51,667 bases of DNA from Alistipes sp. GTDB lineage: Bacteria > Bacteroidota > Bacteroidia > Bacteroidales > Rikenellaceae. The position numbers and the translations under genes are program-made. Where the stretch lies: the NCBI GenBank assembly GCA_029060215.1, contig JAIDUK010000019.1, positions 1 to 51,667 on the forward strand, written 5' to 3'. Positions 24,199 to 32,536 of this stretch are shown here, piece by piece. How positions within the stretch are numbered: the stretch's first letter is position 1; each line of letters starts with the position of its first letter. The notes below the pieces were generated by a model. That model searched no databases. It had not been told where the DNA came from and was given only the letters and a program-made list of their open reading frames with translations.

Positions 24199-25878
24199 AT
24201 GAAAATGAATCAGATCATAAAATCTACGGTCGTTCTTCTCGGCTCCGCCGTATTGTGCGCGGGGTGTATCGAGGAGACTTTCCCCGAGAGCGGATACGCT
24301 ACCGGCGGGCAGATCGCCGAGTCGCCGTTCGCACAGGACGGGGTCGTTGCCGCCATGCCGACGATCCTCATCACCAACTATGTCGATATCGAGGAGCACT
24401 TCGACTTCGGTTATCCGGGCATCATGGGTGCGCTGGACCGTCTGGCCGGCGAGGTCTTCCCCGTCAGCGGCAATATGCCGGGCGGCAACCAGTACTACGA
24501 CCGCTGGCAGGCCTATCTCTATCCCTGCAACTCGACCGGGCTCGATGCTTCGGGCTACGTGTCGCGGTTCTTCTACGACAATTATTACAAGTTCATCTAT
24601 ACGACCAACGAGGCCATCGCGCTTTTCGGCCAGAGCGAGGCCGCAAACCATAATCAGGGCGTTGCCAAGGCGTTCCGCGCGTTCTGCTACCTCGACTTGG
24701 CGCGTCTCTACGACCCGCTGCCGGCCAAGGCTTCGGCCGAGGGCGAGCGTTCGTACGACGTTTCGGCCGTGGCCGGTCTGACGGTGCCCATCGCCCGCGA
24801 GGGCATGACCATGGAGGAGTTGGAGAACAACCCGCGTGCTACGCGCGAAGAGATGTTCGAATTCATCTTCGAGGACCTCGACGCTGCCGAGGAGCTGTTG
24901 GCCGATTATACGCCCGCAACGAAGAACCTGCCTTCGCTGGCCGTGGTCTACGGTCTCAAGGCCCGGGCCTACCTGTGGCTGGGCGGTTTCGACGAGCAGT
25001 ACGCGACCGTCCCGACCGGCGAGGCCGCCTATCGCAAGGCTGCCGAGTATGCCCGCAAGGCTATCGACGCTTCGGGTGCGCAGATCACCACCGAGGCCCA
25101 GTGGCTCGACAAGACGACCGGTTTCAACACCGTCATCGGTTCGTGGATGTGGGCCATGATCCAGTCGACCGACACGGTGCTCAACAACCTGTTGTCGTGG
25201 ACGGCCCACATGGCGCCCGACGCCATCTGGGGCTACGGCAACGGTGCACAGCCCGGCATCTCGGTCTTCAGCTACAACCGCATCGCTTCGAGCGACTTCC
25301 GCAAGAAGATCTTCGTCAACGGCGACCGCGACTATGCGGCCATCAGTCCTTATACGAACCTCACGGCTGCGGAGTTCGAGGGCGAGGACGCCATGGCGGC
25401 GATCGCTCCCTACGCGTCGTTCAAGTTCCACACTAACGGCGGTGAGAAGCGCAACTACTCGCTGGGCAACGTGACGAGCATTCCGCTCATGCGCGTCGAG
25501 GAGATGTACCTGATCGAAGCCGAGGCCGTCGCCCACTACGACGAGGCTGCGGCCCGTCCGCTGCTCCAGTCGTTCATGGCGGCCCGCGCTCCCGGCTATA
25601 CGATTCCGGCAGGCAACGGCCTCGTCGAGGAGATCGTCTTCCAGAAGCGCATCGAGTTCTGGGGCGAGGGCATCATCATCTACGACCTCAAGCGTCTGGA
25701 CATAGGTATGCAGAACGGCAACAACGGCACCAACGCTCCGTCGATGGCGCAGATCACCACCGACGGCCGCGCTCCTTGGTGGAATTGCGTGATTCCGCTT
25801 TCGGCCGTGCAGCAGAACAAAGGGCTGACCGGCAAGAACAATCCCAACGCAACCTATACGTACAAGTCTGTAAAATAA
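24199..25878 (+). CDS. SusD/RagB-family nutrient-binding lipoprotein (SusD3)
   Basis: A 559-residue surface lipoprotein, partner of SusC3, 20 bases behind it. The signal peptide ends VLCAGC (Cys23). ATG 24199 is used; ATG 24205 is an equal alternative. SusD hallmarks: NQGVAKAFRAFCYLDLARLYD (about 152-172, within the TPR region), VYGLKARAYLWLGGFD (about 250-265), SIPLMRVEEMYLIEAEAVAHY (about 428-448), VFQKRIEFWGEGIIIYDLKR (about 480-499) and a C-terminal NCVIPLSAVQQNKGL. The next gene starts 7 bases after the stop. Downstream peptidase context suggests binding of peptides or glycoproteins, which is inference. Confidence 0.95.
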   Translation: MKMNQIIKSTVVLLGSAVLCAGCIEETFPESGYATGGQIAESPFAQDGVVAAMPTILITNYVDIEEHFDFGYPGIMGALDRLAGEVFPVSGNMPGGNQYYDRWQAYLYPCNSTGLDASGYVSRFFYDNYYKFIYTTNEAIALFGQSEAANHNQGVAKAFRAFCYLDLARLYDPLPAKASAEGERSYDVSAVAGLTVPIAREGMTMEELENNPRATREEMFEFIFEDLDAAEELLADYTPATKNLPSLAVVYGLKARAYLWLGGFDEQYATVPTGEAAYRKAAEYARKAIDASGAQITTEAQWLDKTTGFNTVIGSWMWAMIQSTDTVLNNLLSWTAHMAPDAIWGYGNGAQPGISVFSYNRIASSDFRKKIFVNGDRDYAAISPYTNLTAAEFEGEDAMAAIAPYASFKFHTNGGEKRNYSLGNVTSIPLMRVEEMYLIEAEAVAHYDEAAARPLLQSFMAARAPGYTIPAGNGLVEEIVFQKRIEFWGEGIIIYDLKRLDIGMQNGNNGTNAPSMAQITTDGRAPWWNCVIPLSAVQQNKGLTGKNNPNATYTYKSVK

Positions 25879-25885
25879 AGGCATT

Positions 25886-28213
25886 ATGAAAAGTCTGAAG
25901 ATATTCATTCTGGCGGCTGTCGCCATCGTTGCGGGGCTCTTCGCGGCTTGCAGCGACGACGACTTCGCAGCCGGACCCGCGGCTTCCGGTACGCAGGTCT
26001 ACTTCCCCGAGAGCATCCTTTCCGAGTTCAGCATCGGCGACGATGTGAACGAGATCGCCATTCCGGTCATGCGCGTGGTCGACACCGAGGAGCAGACCGT
26101 CGCCGTCCTCGCCGACGACAAGTCCGGTCTGTTCACCATCCCCGAGTCGGTCAGCTTCGCGGCCGGGGAGAAGAAATCGCAGCTCGTCGTGACCTTCGAC
26201 CGTTCGAAGCTCGAAGACGGTACGGAGTATCCCATCAGTTTCCTGCTGAACGACGAGGAGAACACCACGCCCTACGGCAACCGTACGCTCGCCATCTCGG
26301 TCGTTCCTTGGCCGTGGGAGCTGCTCGGCACGGGCTTGTTCCGCGAGGACTATCTGGGCCCGTTGTTCGGTGCGGATTCTCCTGAAATCGAAGTGCAGAT
26401 CCATAAGCACAAATCGCGCGAGGGTATCTATATGGTCGAAGATATGTTCGGATGGAATTATCTGACCGAAGTTTTCGGAGCGACCCAAGCCCAGCTTTCA
26501 TCGCAGTGGAGCATTACTTCTACCAATATCGTCGTCGACTGCTCCGATCCCAATGCCGTGAAGCTCGAACGGCAGTGGACCGGTATCACCGAGAGCACCA
26601 ACGGATATGGCGATTTCCTCATTTGGGCCGATGAGCCGGGTACTTTGGTCAACGGCATCATTACGTTTCCTGCAAACGGCATGTCTTGCGGCATGGTCGG
26701 AACTCAGAAAGCGTATTACGCCAATGCGAACGGCAATTTCCGGATCATGCTGCCCGGTGCCGAAATCGTGGACTATGCGTTGGCGGTCGAGTACGACAGC
26801 ATGCGCGTGGATAGCGACGGCGCTACTTCGGCCGTGCTGACGTTCAACTACGGCGCCGACGTCACCGGCATCGGCTATGTGGTCGTGGCAGGCAATATTT
26901 CTGCCGAGGATCGTGCGACGCTTGCGGCGGCTATCGCCGACGGTTCGGCCGAGCATCTCAACGAAATCGAGCAGCTCGACGCTGCGGGTTCCGTGACCGA
27001 GAAGTTCGCCCTCGAAGGCTCCGGGGCCTACACCGTTGTCGCTGTGGCCAACGACAAGAACGGCAAGCCCCTTGCGGACGATTTCGTGTCGATCAACTTC
27101 TTCTTCCCCGGTTCGGGGGGGGGATCGGCGCCCGAGTGCGAGGTGCAGGCCCTGTTGGCTTTGCCCAGTCAGATGTTCAACGAGACGGTCGCTCCCCAAT
27201 ATCCCGACGAGAATAATTTGGGTTATATGGTCAAAGGTTCGGAGTTGCAGTCCGTGAGACTTTATCTGAATAAGACCGCGGTCATCGAAGGTGCCGGGAT
27301 GGAGCACGAAGCTTTCGTAACCCAATACGGAAACGATATGAGTGCAGCGCAGCTCACTTCAGCCAATGGTGCAGGGTTCGCGAACATCTTCATCAACCTC
27401 GATCCGGATACTTCTTACACGCTGATCGTCAAGGCTACGAATGTCTATGGCAAGAGCAAGCTCATCTCGGCCGAGTGCTCGACGGCGCAGGTCGATTACA
27501 AGGGCGAACTCGTCATCGGCAATTACAAAATGTCCTACACGGCGACCGGCAACGACGGTTCATCCAAGTTGTTCGAGAACGTATTCACCGTGAAGGCCGC
27601 TTCGAGCCAAAGCGTTACCGACTTCCTTGTGTCCGATTTCGCTATTGAGGATGGCGGCGTATGGAACGGCAAATACGATGCTGCGGCTTCGACGCTTACG
27701 CTGACCAGCAGCGATTTGGGCCAATGGTATTTGTTGGACGAATCGACTGCTTATAGCATCGGTGCTTATGAAGCCGGAGCGGATACGGAAGTCGCTTCGG
27801 TCGTGCTGACCGTCGATGCTGCCACCAAGCAGCTCAAGGGGCTGCAATCCGATGTCAAAGTGGCTGTCGGATCGGTTGCCGACGGTAAAATCACTTCCAT
27901 CGTGGGTATGCTGGGCGTGTACTATGCCGACGGCACGACCATCGAACCTTATGTCGAAGCCGAGACGTCCGCTGCTTCGCTGAAGATGCAGCATGCAGGG
28001 CCGAGCATCAAGGTTCCGTATCGCAGCGTGGCCGACATGCGGCTTGCAGGTATGCGCAACACGTTGAAGTCGAGTGCCGTTGAGGTAGGCGAGGGCATCG
28101 CCTGCCCGGTCCGTACGCTCAGCGTGAAGCCCGAGCGGTGCGAGCCGTCGCCCAAGACCTTCGGCCGCGTCGCAACGTTCGAGCTCGTCGACAACGCTCG
28201 TTTGGCGAAGTAA
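25886..28213 (+). CDS. Large SusCD-associated surface lipoprotein with a G9 tract in a linker
   Basis: A 775-residue lipoprotein; signal peptide ends LFAAC (Cys22). Residues about 35-145 form a module like that of other SusD-linked lipoproteins (FTIPESVSFAAGEKKSQLVVTF, EYPISFLLND). Further beta-rich repeats follow; a second fibronectin/Ig-like region lies around 285-400, and a Gly/Ser linker GSGGGS (about 409-414) precedes another beta-rich half. The C-terminal ~90 residues are basic and unlike the rest. It has no recognised catalytic domain. The linker glycines are encoded partly by nine consecutive G (27115-27123), where slippage would truncate the protein to roughly half. Likely a surface binding protein for the SusCD3 substrate; function inferred from position only. 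Confidence 0.75.
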   Translation: MKSLKIFILAAVAIVAGLFAACSDDDFAAGPAASGTQVYFPESILSEFSIGDDVNEIAIPVMRVVDTEEQTVAVLADDKSGLFTIPESVSFAAGEKKSQLVVTFDRSKLEDGTEYPISFLLNDEENTTPYGNRTLAISVVPWPWELLGTGLFREDYLGPLFGADSPEIEVQIHKHKSREGIYMVEDMFGWNYLTEVFGATQAQLSSQWSITSTNIVVDCSDPNAVKLERQWTGITESTNGYGDFLIWADEPGTLVNGIITFPANGMSCGMVGTQKAYYANANGNFRIMLPGAEIVDYALAVEYDSMRVDSDGATSAVLTFNYGADVTGIGYVVVAGNISAEDRATLAAAIADGSAEHLNEIEQLDAAGSVTEKFALEGSGAYTVVAVANDKNGKPLADDFVSINFFFPGSGGGSAPECEVQALLALPSQMFNETVAPQYPDENNLGYMVKGSELQSVRLYLNKTAVIEGAGMEHEAFVTQYGNDMSAAQLTSANGAGFANIFINLDPDTSYTLIVKATNVYGKSKLISAECSTAQVDYKGELVIGNYKMSYTATGNDGSSKLFENVFTVKAASSQSVTDFLVSDFAIEDGGVWNGKYDAAASTLTLTSSDLGQWYLLDESTAYSIGAYEAGADTEVASVVLTVDAATKQLKGLQSDVKVAVGSVADGKITSIVGMLGVYYADGTTIEPYVEAETSAASLKMQHAGPSIKVPYRSVADMRLAGMRNTLKSSAVEVGEGIACPVRTLSVKPERCEPSPKTFGRVATFELVDNARLAK

Positions 28214-28235
28214 TTGCGCCATGCTTTTTCCGCAC

Positions 28236-28270
28236 AACCCGACACAGTATGCGAATTGCTGTGCCGGGTT
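28236..28270 (+). terminator. Intercistronic hairpin before the subtilase gene
   Basis: AACCCGACACAG (28236-28247) pairs with CTGTGCCGGGTT (28259-28270) with one mismatch, followed by TGTG rather than a T-run. It sits in the 115-base gap between the large lipoprotein and the subtilase and could attenuate or stabilise the transcript rather than end it. A second small dyad CGAAC/GTTCG follows at 28289-28303. Confidence 0.45.
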
Positions 28271-28328
28271 TGTGCCCTTTGGGTCCCGAACTTTCGGTTC
28301 GCCACAATAACAAGATGATTATAAGACC

Positions 28329-30287
28329 ATGACAAAAATGAGAACTTTCCGGAGCCTGTTGCTCGCCGCCGCGATCCTCGCCGGGTCGTGCGCCAAGGAC
28401 GAGATCGGGCCGACGGTGCCGGAGCCCGTCGACAAGATCGCTTCCAAGCTCGTTTTTTCGGCCGACAATGCCTTGCCGGGCGAGTTGCTGGTATGTTTCG
28501 ACGACGAGGCCGCGGCCCGTATCGAGACGTCGGTCGGCGCCGTGACGCGCGCCGGGGGCATCGCCACCCGTTCGGGCATCGGCGATTTCGATGCGGTGCT
28601 CGACGGCATCGGCGTGAAGTCGCTGCGGCGCCTTTTCCCGGTCGATCCGCGTCACGAGGAGCGTACGCGCGCAGCGGGTCTGCACCGGTGGTATTTCGTC
28701 GGTTTCGACGCCGACGCCGACCTGACGCTTGTCGCCCGGCAGATGGCCGCCATCGCCGAAGTGACGAAGGTCGAGTTCAACCAGCGGCTCCGGCATGTCG
28801 CTTGCGGCAAGGCCGTGCCGCTGACCGGTGCCGAAACTGCGCCCCGAACCCGGTCCGACGCCGGTTTCGACGACCCCTATCTGGAGCGGCAGTGGCACTA
28901 CATCAATACCGGCAACCAGACGCTCTATGCAGGCATTCGGGCCGGTGCCGACGTCAATTGCGCCGAGGCGTGGCGCCTCTGTACGGGCGATCCGCGGGTG
29001 GTGGTCGCCGTGCTCGACAACTGCGTGCAGTGGGACCACCCCGATCTGGCCGCCAACATGTGGGTCAATTCCGGCGAGACGGCCAACGGTGCCGACAGCG
29101 ACGGCAACGGTTATGTCGACGATATCTACGGCTATAATTTCGTGGACGACACGGTGCTGACCCTCAGCACCGCGGAGGATGCCGACCACGGCACCCATGT
29201 GGCCGGTACGGTGGCCGCCGTCAACAACAACGGCGCGGGCGTCTGCGGCATTGCGGGCGGTTCGGGCAGCGGCGACGGGGTGAAGATCATGTCGTGCCAG
29301 ATTTTCTGCGACGACCGGGGCGGTTCGGCCGAGCAGACGGCCCGTGCGTTCAAGTATGCGGCCGACAACGGTGCCGCTATCGCCCAGTGCAGCTTCGGCT
29401 ACGAGGCGGGCAGCATCGTTTCGGACGACGCCTACACCCGCGGGGTGAGCGTCGAGAAGCAGGCTATCGATTACTTCATCGCTGCGCAGAATTGCCCGGC
29501 GGTGAGCGGCGGCGTGGTCATTTTCGCGGCCGGCAACGACGCTGCGGCCATGGCGAGCTATCCGGGGGCCTATCGCGATTATGTCTCCGTGACTTCCTTC
29601 TCGTGCGACTTTACGCCTGCCTACTATACCAACTACGGCCCCGGCTGCAACATCGCGGCTCCCGGCGGCGATGCCTATCAGTCCTATCCGCAGGCTACCT
29701 CGCAGGTGTTGTCGACCATCAACGGCGGCAAGTACGGCTACATGCAGGGCACCTCGATGGCCTGCCCCCATGTTTCGGGCGTGGCCGCGCTGGGGATTTC
29801 CTATGCTTTGCAGCTGGGCAAGACTTTCACCCAGAGCCAGTTCGTGTCGCTTCTGCTCACGTCGGTCAACAACATCGACCAATATTGTACGGGCAGCGAT
29901 GCCAAATACGCCAAGCAGATGGGCAGCGGTTGCATCGATGCTTTCCAGCTGTTGATGAACGTGCGCGGCATCACCTGCATCCCGGTGCCCGTGGGTTCGC
30001 AGGCGGCGGTCCGGGTGTTGGAGTATCTGGGCGACGGCAATCCCGATCTGACGATTGCGGGGGTCGAGATCTCCGCAGAGGACCGGGCCCGGCTGGGCAT
30101 CGCGGCGGAGCCGACGATTTTCTCCAATCAGGTGCTGTTCAGATGTACCAAACCGGGGTCGGCCCTCATCCGTGTCCGCCTGCAAGCCGGAACCAACAGC
30201 GGCAGCGGCATGAACGGAATGACGATCACCCGCGAATTCGCCCTGATCGCCCGTGAAAACACTTCGTCGAACGGAGGCTGGTTATAA
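28329..30287 (+). CDS. Subtilisin-family (S8) serine peptidase, lipoprotein
   Basis: A 652-residue predicted surface or periplasmic protease. Start ATG 28329 (28338 is possible). The signal peptide ends ILAGSC (Cys21). Residues about 40-160 form a propeptide-like region (ELLVCFDDEAAARIE). The catalytic domain spans about 185-530: Asp230 in VAVLDNCVQWDHPDL, His287 in DADHGTHVAGT, Asn403 in FAAGND and Ser476 in GTSMACPHVSG. The Asp motif reads DNC where DTG or DSG is usual. A C-terminal beta-rich extension (about 545-652) resembles pro-domain or adhesion modules. As fourth gene of the susC3 operon it probably cuts protein substrates into peptides for SusCD3 uptake; this is inferred from context. 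Confidence 0.92.
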   Translation: MTKMRTFRSLLLAAAILAGSCAKDEIGPTVPEPVDKIASKLVFSADNALPGELLVCFDDEAAARIETSVGAVTRAGGIATRSGIGDFDAVLDGIGVKSLRRLFPVDPRHEERTRAAGLHRWYFVGFDADADLTLVARQMAAIAEVTKVEFNQRLRHVACGKAVPLTGAETAPRTRSDAGFDDPYLERQWHYINTGNQTLYAGIRAGADVNCAEAWRLCTGDPRVVVAVLDNCVQWDHPDLAANMWVNSGETANGADSDGNGYVDDIYGYNFVDDTVLTLSTAEDADHGTHVAGTVAAVNNNGAGVCGIAGGSGSGDGVKIMSCQIFCDDRGGSAEQTARAFKYAADNGAAIAQCSFGYEAGSIVSDDAYTRGVSVEKQAIDYFIAAQNCPAVSGGVVIFAAGNDAAAMASYPGAYRDYVSVTSFSCDFTPAYYTNYGPGCNIAAPGGDAYQSYPQATSQVLSTINGGKYGYMQGTSMACPHVSGVAALGISYALQLGKTFTQSQFVSLLLTSVNNIDQYCTGSDAKYAKQMGSGCIDAFQLLMNVRGITCIPVPVGSQAAVRVLEYLGDGNPDLTIAGVEISAEDRARLGIAAEPTIFSNQVLFRCTKPGSALIRVRLQAGTNSGSGMNGMTITREFALIARENTSSNGGWL

Positions 30288-30301
30288 CAAAGAGTGCAGT
30301 T

Positions 30302-30775
30302 ATGAAAAATATCAAATGGTTATGGATCGTTCTCGCCGCAGCGTGCCTGACGGCTTGCGGGGGCGATTCGGATGATCCGGGCAAGCAGCCCGGCAGCGAG
30401 GACGGCACCGTGGCGGGCCAATGGCACATGGTGTCGTGGAGCACGCTCACGGCGGCCGATATTTACGTGTCGTTCGACGAGGACGGAACCTTCGAGCTCT
30501 ATCAGCGTCTGACCAAGCCGACGTTCGAGCATTTCAGCGGTTCCTATTCCTATGCGGGCGGTACGCTCAGCGGTGTCTACAGCGATGACGCGGCATGGGG
30601 CAACAGTTATCGGGTTTCGTTCCAAGCCGGCGGTTCGCAGATGACCCTCACCGGAGTCTCCGGCACCGCCGATGTCGCGCTCTTCGTTCGGACGACGATC
30701 CCCGAGGAGATCCTCTCCGGCGAGTTGGAAGCCAGCGCCGTGCCGGTCCGGTCGGATGCGCTGCGTTTCTTGTAG
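30302..30775 (+). CDS. Small lipocalin-like lipoprotein, last gene of the susC3 operon
   Basis: A 157-residue lipoprotein; signal peptide ends ACLTAC (Cys19), then a short acidic, Pro-rich linker. Residues about 38-130 have the pattern of lipocalin-like beta-barrels common in Bacteroidetes: GQWHMVSW, then DIYVSFDEDGTFELYQ, FSGSYSYAGGTLSGVY and SYRVSFQAGGSQMTLTGV strands. Such proteins bind small hydrophobic ligands or are structural. The gene starts 15 bases after the subtilase stop and so belongs to the same transcript. Role unknown. Confidence 0.7.
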   Translation: MKNIKWLWIVLAAACLTACGGDSDDPGKQPGSEDGTVAGQWHMVSWSTLTAADIYVSFDEDGTFELYQRLTKPTFEHFSGSYSYAGGTLSGVYSDDAAWGNSYRVSFQAGGSQMTLTGVSGTADVALFVRTTIPEEILSGELEASAVPVRSDALRFL

Positions 30776-30846
30776 CGTTGGTTTTTCTTTGGCGCCGTCG
30801 CGGCCTTGTGCCCGGCGCCGTTGGTTTTCGCCTGTTTCAGGCCGTG

Positions 30847-30875
30847 CGCCCGGGTTTTCCCGGGCGTGCGCTTTT
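30847..30875 (+). terminator. Likely terminator of the susC3 operon
   Basis: CGCCCGGG (30847-30854), TTTT loop, CCCGGGCG (30859-30866), followed after TGCGC by TTTT. GC-rich 8-bp stem; the T-run is short and slightly offset. Confidence 0.6.
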
Positions 30876-30937
30876 CGGGCGTCTGCCGGGCCGGTGGGGG
30901 CAGCGTGCGAAAAATTGCATAAATTTTGTGTCCCCGA

Positions 30938-30968
30938 TTTGCAAATTCAAAATTTATTCCTACCTTTG
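30938..30968 (+). promoter_or_regulatory. Promoter of tRNA-Phe
   Basis: TTTG (30938-30941), exactly 19 bases, TACCTTTG (30961-30968): a full match to the Bacteroidetes -33/-7 consensus, about 38 bases ahead of the tRNA. Confidence 0.88.
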
Positions 30969-31006
30969 TGCCACGATAATACGGGTCGTCCCGTTGTTGT
31001 CCGGAT

Positions 31007-31079
31007 GGTGCCATAGCTCAGTTGGTAGAGCAAAGGACTGAAAATCCTTGTGTCCCTGGTTCGATTCCCGGTGGTACCA
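31007..31079 (+). tRNA. tRNA-Phe (anticodon GAA)
   Basis: A 73-base cloverleaf. Acceptor GGTGCCA pairs with TGGTACC (one G-U pair). D arm GCTC-AGTTGGTA-GAGC; anticodon arm AAGGA-CTGAAAA-TCCTT with GAA; variable loop GTGTC; T arm CCTGG-TTCGATT-CCCGG. Discriminator base A; CCA is not encoded. The T stem has one U-C mismatch at positions 51/63, which is unusual for an otherwise canonical tRNA. Confidence 0.95.
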
Positions 31080-31135
31080 CAGCCGAAAGCCGCTTACGAA
31101 AGTAGGCGGCTTTGTCGTTTGCGGGGCTAAGGGGT

Positions 31136-31594
31136 TTATTGTTCGGCGAGACCGAGGTGTAGAATAGGGTATGGCTTGCCGGACGCGTCGACTGCGTCGC
31201 GGGAAAGGGTGCGGAATCCCAGCCGGGCATAGAACGCGGCGGCCTGCGGATTCTGTTCATTGACGTCGACCCGGCGCACGTTGTGGCGGGCGATGAGGTG
31301 TTCGGCAAGGCTGCGTCCCAGCCCTCTGCCCCGCAGACCGGGTGCCACGAAAAGCATTTCGAGCATCTCTCCGGCGATTCCGGCAAAAGCCGCGAATGCG
31401 TTGCTCTCGGTCCGAATCACATAAAGCGTGGTTCCGAGCAGCGCTTCTTCGCGTACGATGCGGCGGTAGAAAGCGATGTCCTCGGGTTCCAGAAAGTCGT
31501 GCGTGGCGCGTACCGAGGCTTCCCAAAGGTCGGTCAGCGCGTCGAGTTGCGCGGCCGTCGGATGGTCGAGACGTTCGACCGCAATCTTTTTCAT
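31136..31594 (-). CDS. GNAT-family N-acetyltransferase
   Basis: A 152-residue acetyl-CoA-dependent transferase. Start ATG 31594 (MKKIAVERL); the frame upstream of it is a shadow of the preceding gene. Seen: FLEPEDIAFYRRIV, the beta4 strand MLEMLFVAP (77-85), the acetyl-CoA pyrophosphate loop GLRGRGLGRSLAEH (86-99, Q/RxxGxG/A pattern) and DVNEQNPQAAAFYARLGF (110-127), typical of the RimI/YjaB-like branch. The substrate is not identifiable. Its ATG overlaps the stop of the EFR1 gene (ATGA type), so the two are translationally coupled. Confidence 0.92.
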   Translation of the reverse strand: MKKIAVERLDHPTAAQLDALTDLWEASVRATHDFLEPEDIAFYRRIVREEALLGTTLYVIRTESNAFAAFAGIAGEMLEMLFVAPGLRGRGLGRSLAEHLIARHNVRRVDVNEQNPQAAAFYARLGFRTLSRDAVDASGKPYPILHLGLAEQ

Positions 31595-32421
31595 AGCAGG
31601 GCGACCGGCGGTTTCCGCAGGGAGAAGTTGCGGGAGAGCGCTGCTGCAAAGGGAGTTTCGTAGCTTCGTGCGCCGGTCGGACAGCCTTTGACGCAGGCGC
31701 AGCAGCGGATGCAGCGCTGGGGATCGGTGTGCAGTTCGTCGCCGGGGGCGATGGCTTGCGTCGGGCAGAGGGTCGCGCAGCTGCCGCAGCGGGTGCAGCG
31801 TGCGGCGTCGGTTTCCGGGGCGGGGGTGGCCGGTTGCCTGCGTTGCCGCCAGAGATAGGCCAGCACGAACCCGATAAAGCGCAGCAGCGGGAACAGCGGG
31901 GTGCGGGGTGCGCGCAGCCGGCGGGCATCGATCTCTCCAAGGTCGTCGCGCCCGAGTTTTTCGCGGATGCGCTTTCCGAAAGCGGCTGCTTCGGCGAGGT
32001 CCTGCCCGTCGGGTCGACCGGCAGCGATCGGCGTGGCCGGGCCGCTGTACGAGTGTTCTCCGACGAACGCCGCCGCGGCTATGGGGCGGAATCCGTGTCG
32101 TTGGGCCCATGCGGCGAGTTCGGCCGCCGCGCCTTCGAAAGCCCGGTTGCCGTAGACCGCTACGATGACGGCTGGCGTGCCGTTGCCGCGCAGACCGGCC
32201 AGCCGCTCCAGTGCCAAGGGCGGAACATGGCCGCCGTAGACGGGTGCCGCAAGGATGGCCACTGCGTCGGAGCTCATGGTCAGGGCCGGGGCTTCGGTGT
32301 GCGTGAGGTCGGTTTCGAGCGGTTGCCCGTTGGCTGCGACTGCCTGCGCAATGGCGCTGGCTACGCGGCGGGTCGTGCCCGTGGGCGAGAAGCAGAAGGA
32401 TCGGATTTCGGACGGTTGCAT
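31591..32421 (-). CDS. EFR1-family flavodoxin/ferredoxin fusion protein
   Basis: A 276-residue predicted redox protein. Start ATG 32421 (MQPSEIRSF), just downstream of a likely -7 box; a longer frame exists but is not conserved-looking. N-terminal flavodoxin domain with FMN phosphate loop FSPTGTTRRVASAIA (about 10-24) and PVYGGHVPPLALERL (about 58-72). C-terminal ferredoxin domain with two [4Fe-4S] motifs, CTRCGSCATLCP and CIRCCACVKGCP (about 203-250). Members couple FMN to iron-sulphur clusters in one chain; partners are unknown. First gene of a two-gene unit with the GNAT. Confidence 0.9.
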   Translation of the reverse strand: MQPSEIRSFCFSPTGTTRRVASAIAQAVAANGQPLETDLTHTEAPALTMSSDAVAILAAPVYGGHVPPLALERLAGLRGNGTPAVIVAVYGNRAFEGAAAELAAWAQRHGFRPIAAAAFVGEHSYSGPATPIAAGRPDGQDLAEAAAFGKRIREKLGRDDLGEIDARRLRAPRTPLFPLLRFIGFVLAYLWRQRRQPATPAPETDAARCTRCGSCATLCPTQAIAPGDELHTDPQRCIRCCACVKGCPTGARSYETPFAAALSRNFSLRKPPVALL

Positions 32422-32441
32422 GGTCGTCGGTTTTTTCGCCG

Positions 32442-32478
32442 CAAAGTTAAGGATTCTGCGGATTATTTCATACCTTTG
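32442..32478. promoter_or_regulatory. Divergent -7 elements for EFR1 (minus) and the desulfidase gene (plus)
   Basis: TAACTTTG on the minus strand (32449-32442) lies 20 bases before the EFR1 ATG. TACCTTTG on the plus strand (32471-32478) lies 59 bases before ATG 32537. Neither has a clean -33 TTTG at the usual distance. Confidence 0.55.
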
Positions 32479-32536
32479 ACTATACAATGGACAACGCGAA
32501 GATACTTCGTCGCGATATAATGTACCTATTCCTGCC

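Noticed and set aside
31595..32110. Longer minus-strand frame fused to the GNAT gene
   Set aside because: It reads out of frame through the EFR1 gene; GNAT similarity starts at ATG 31594, which overlaps the EFR1 stop.
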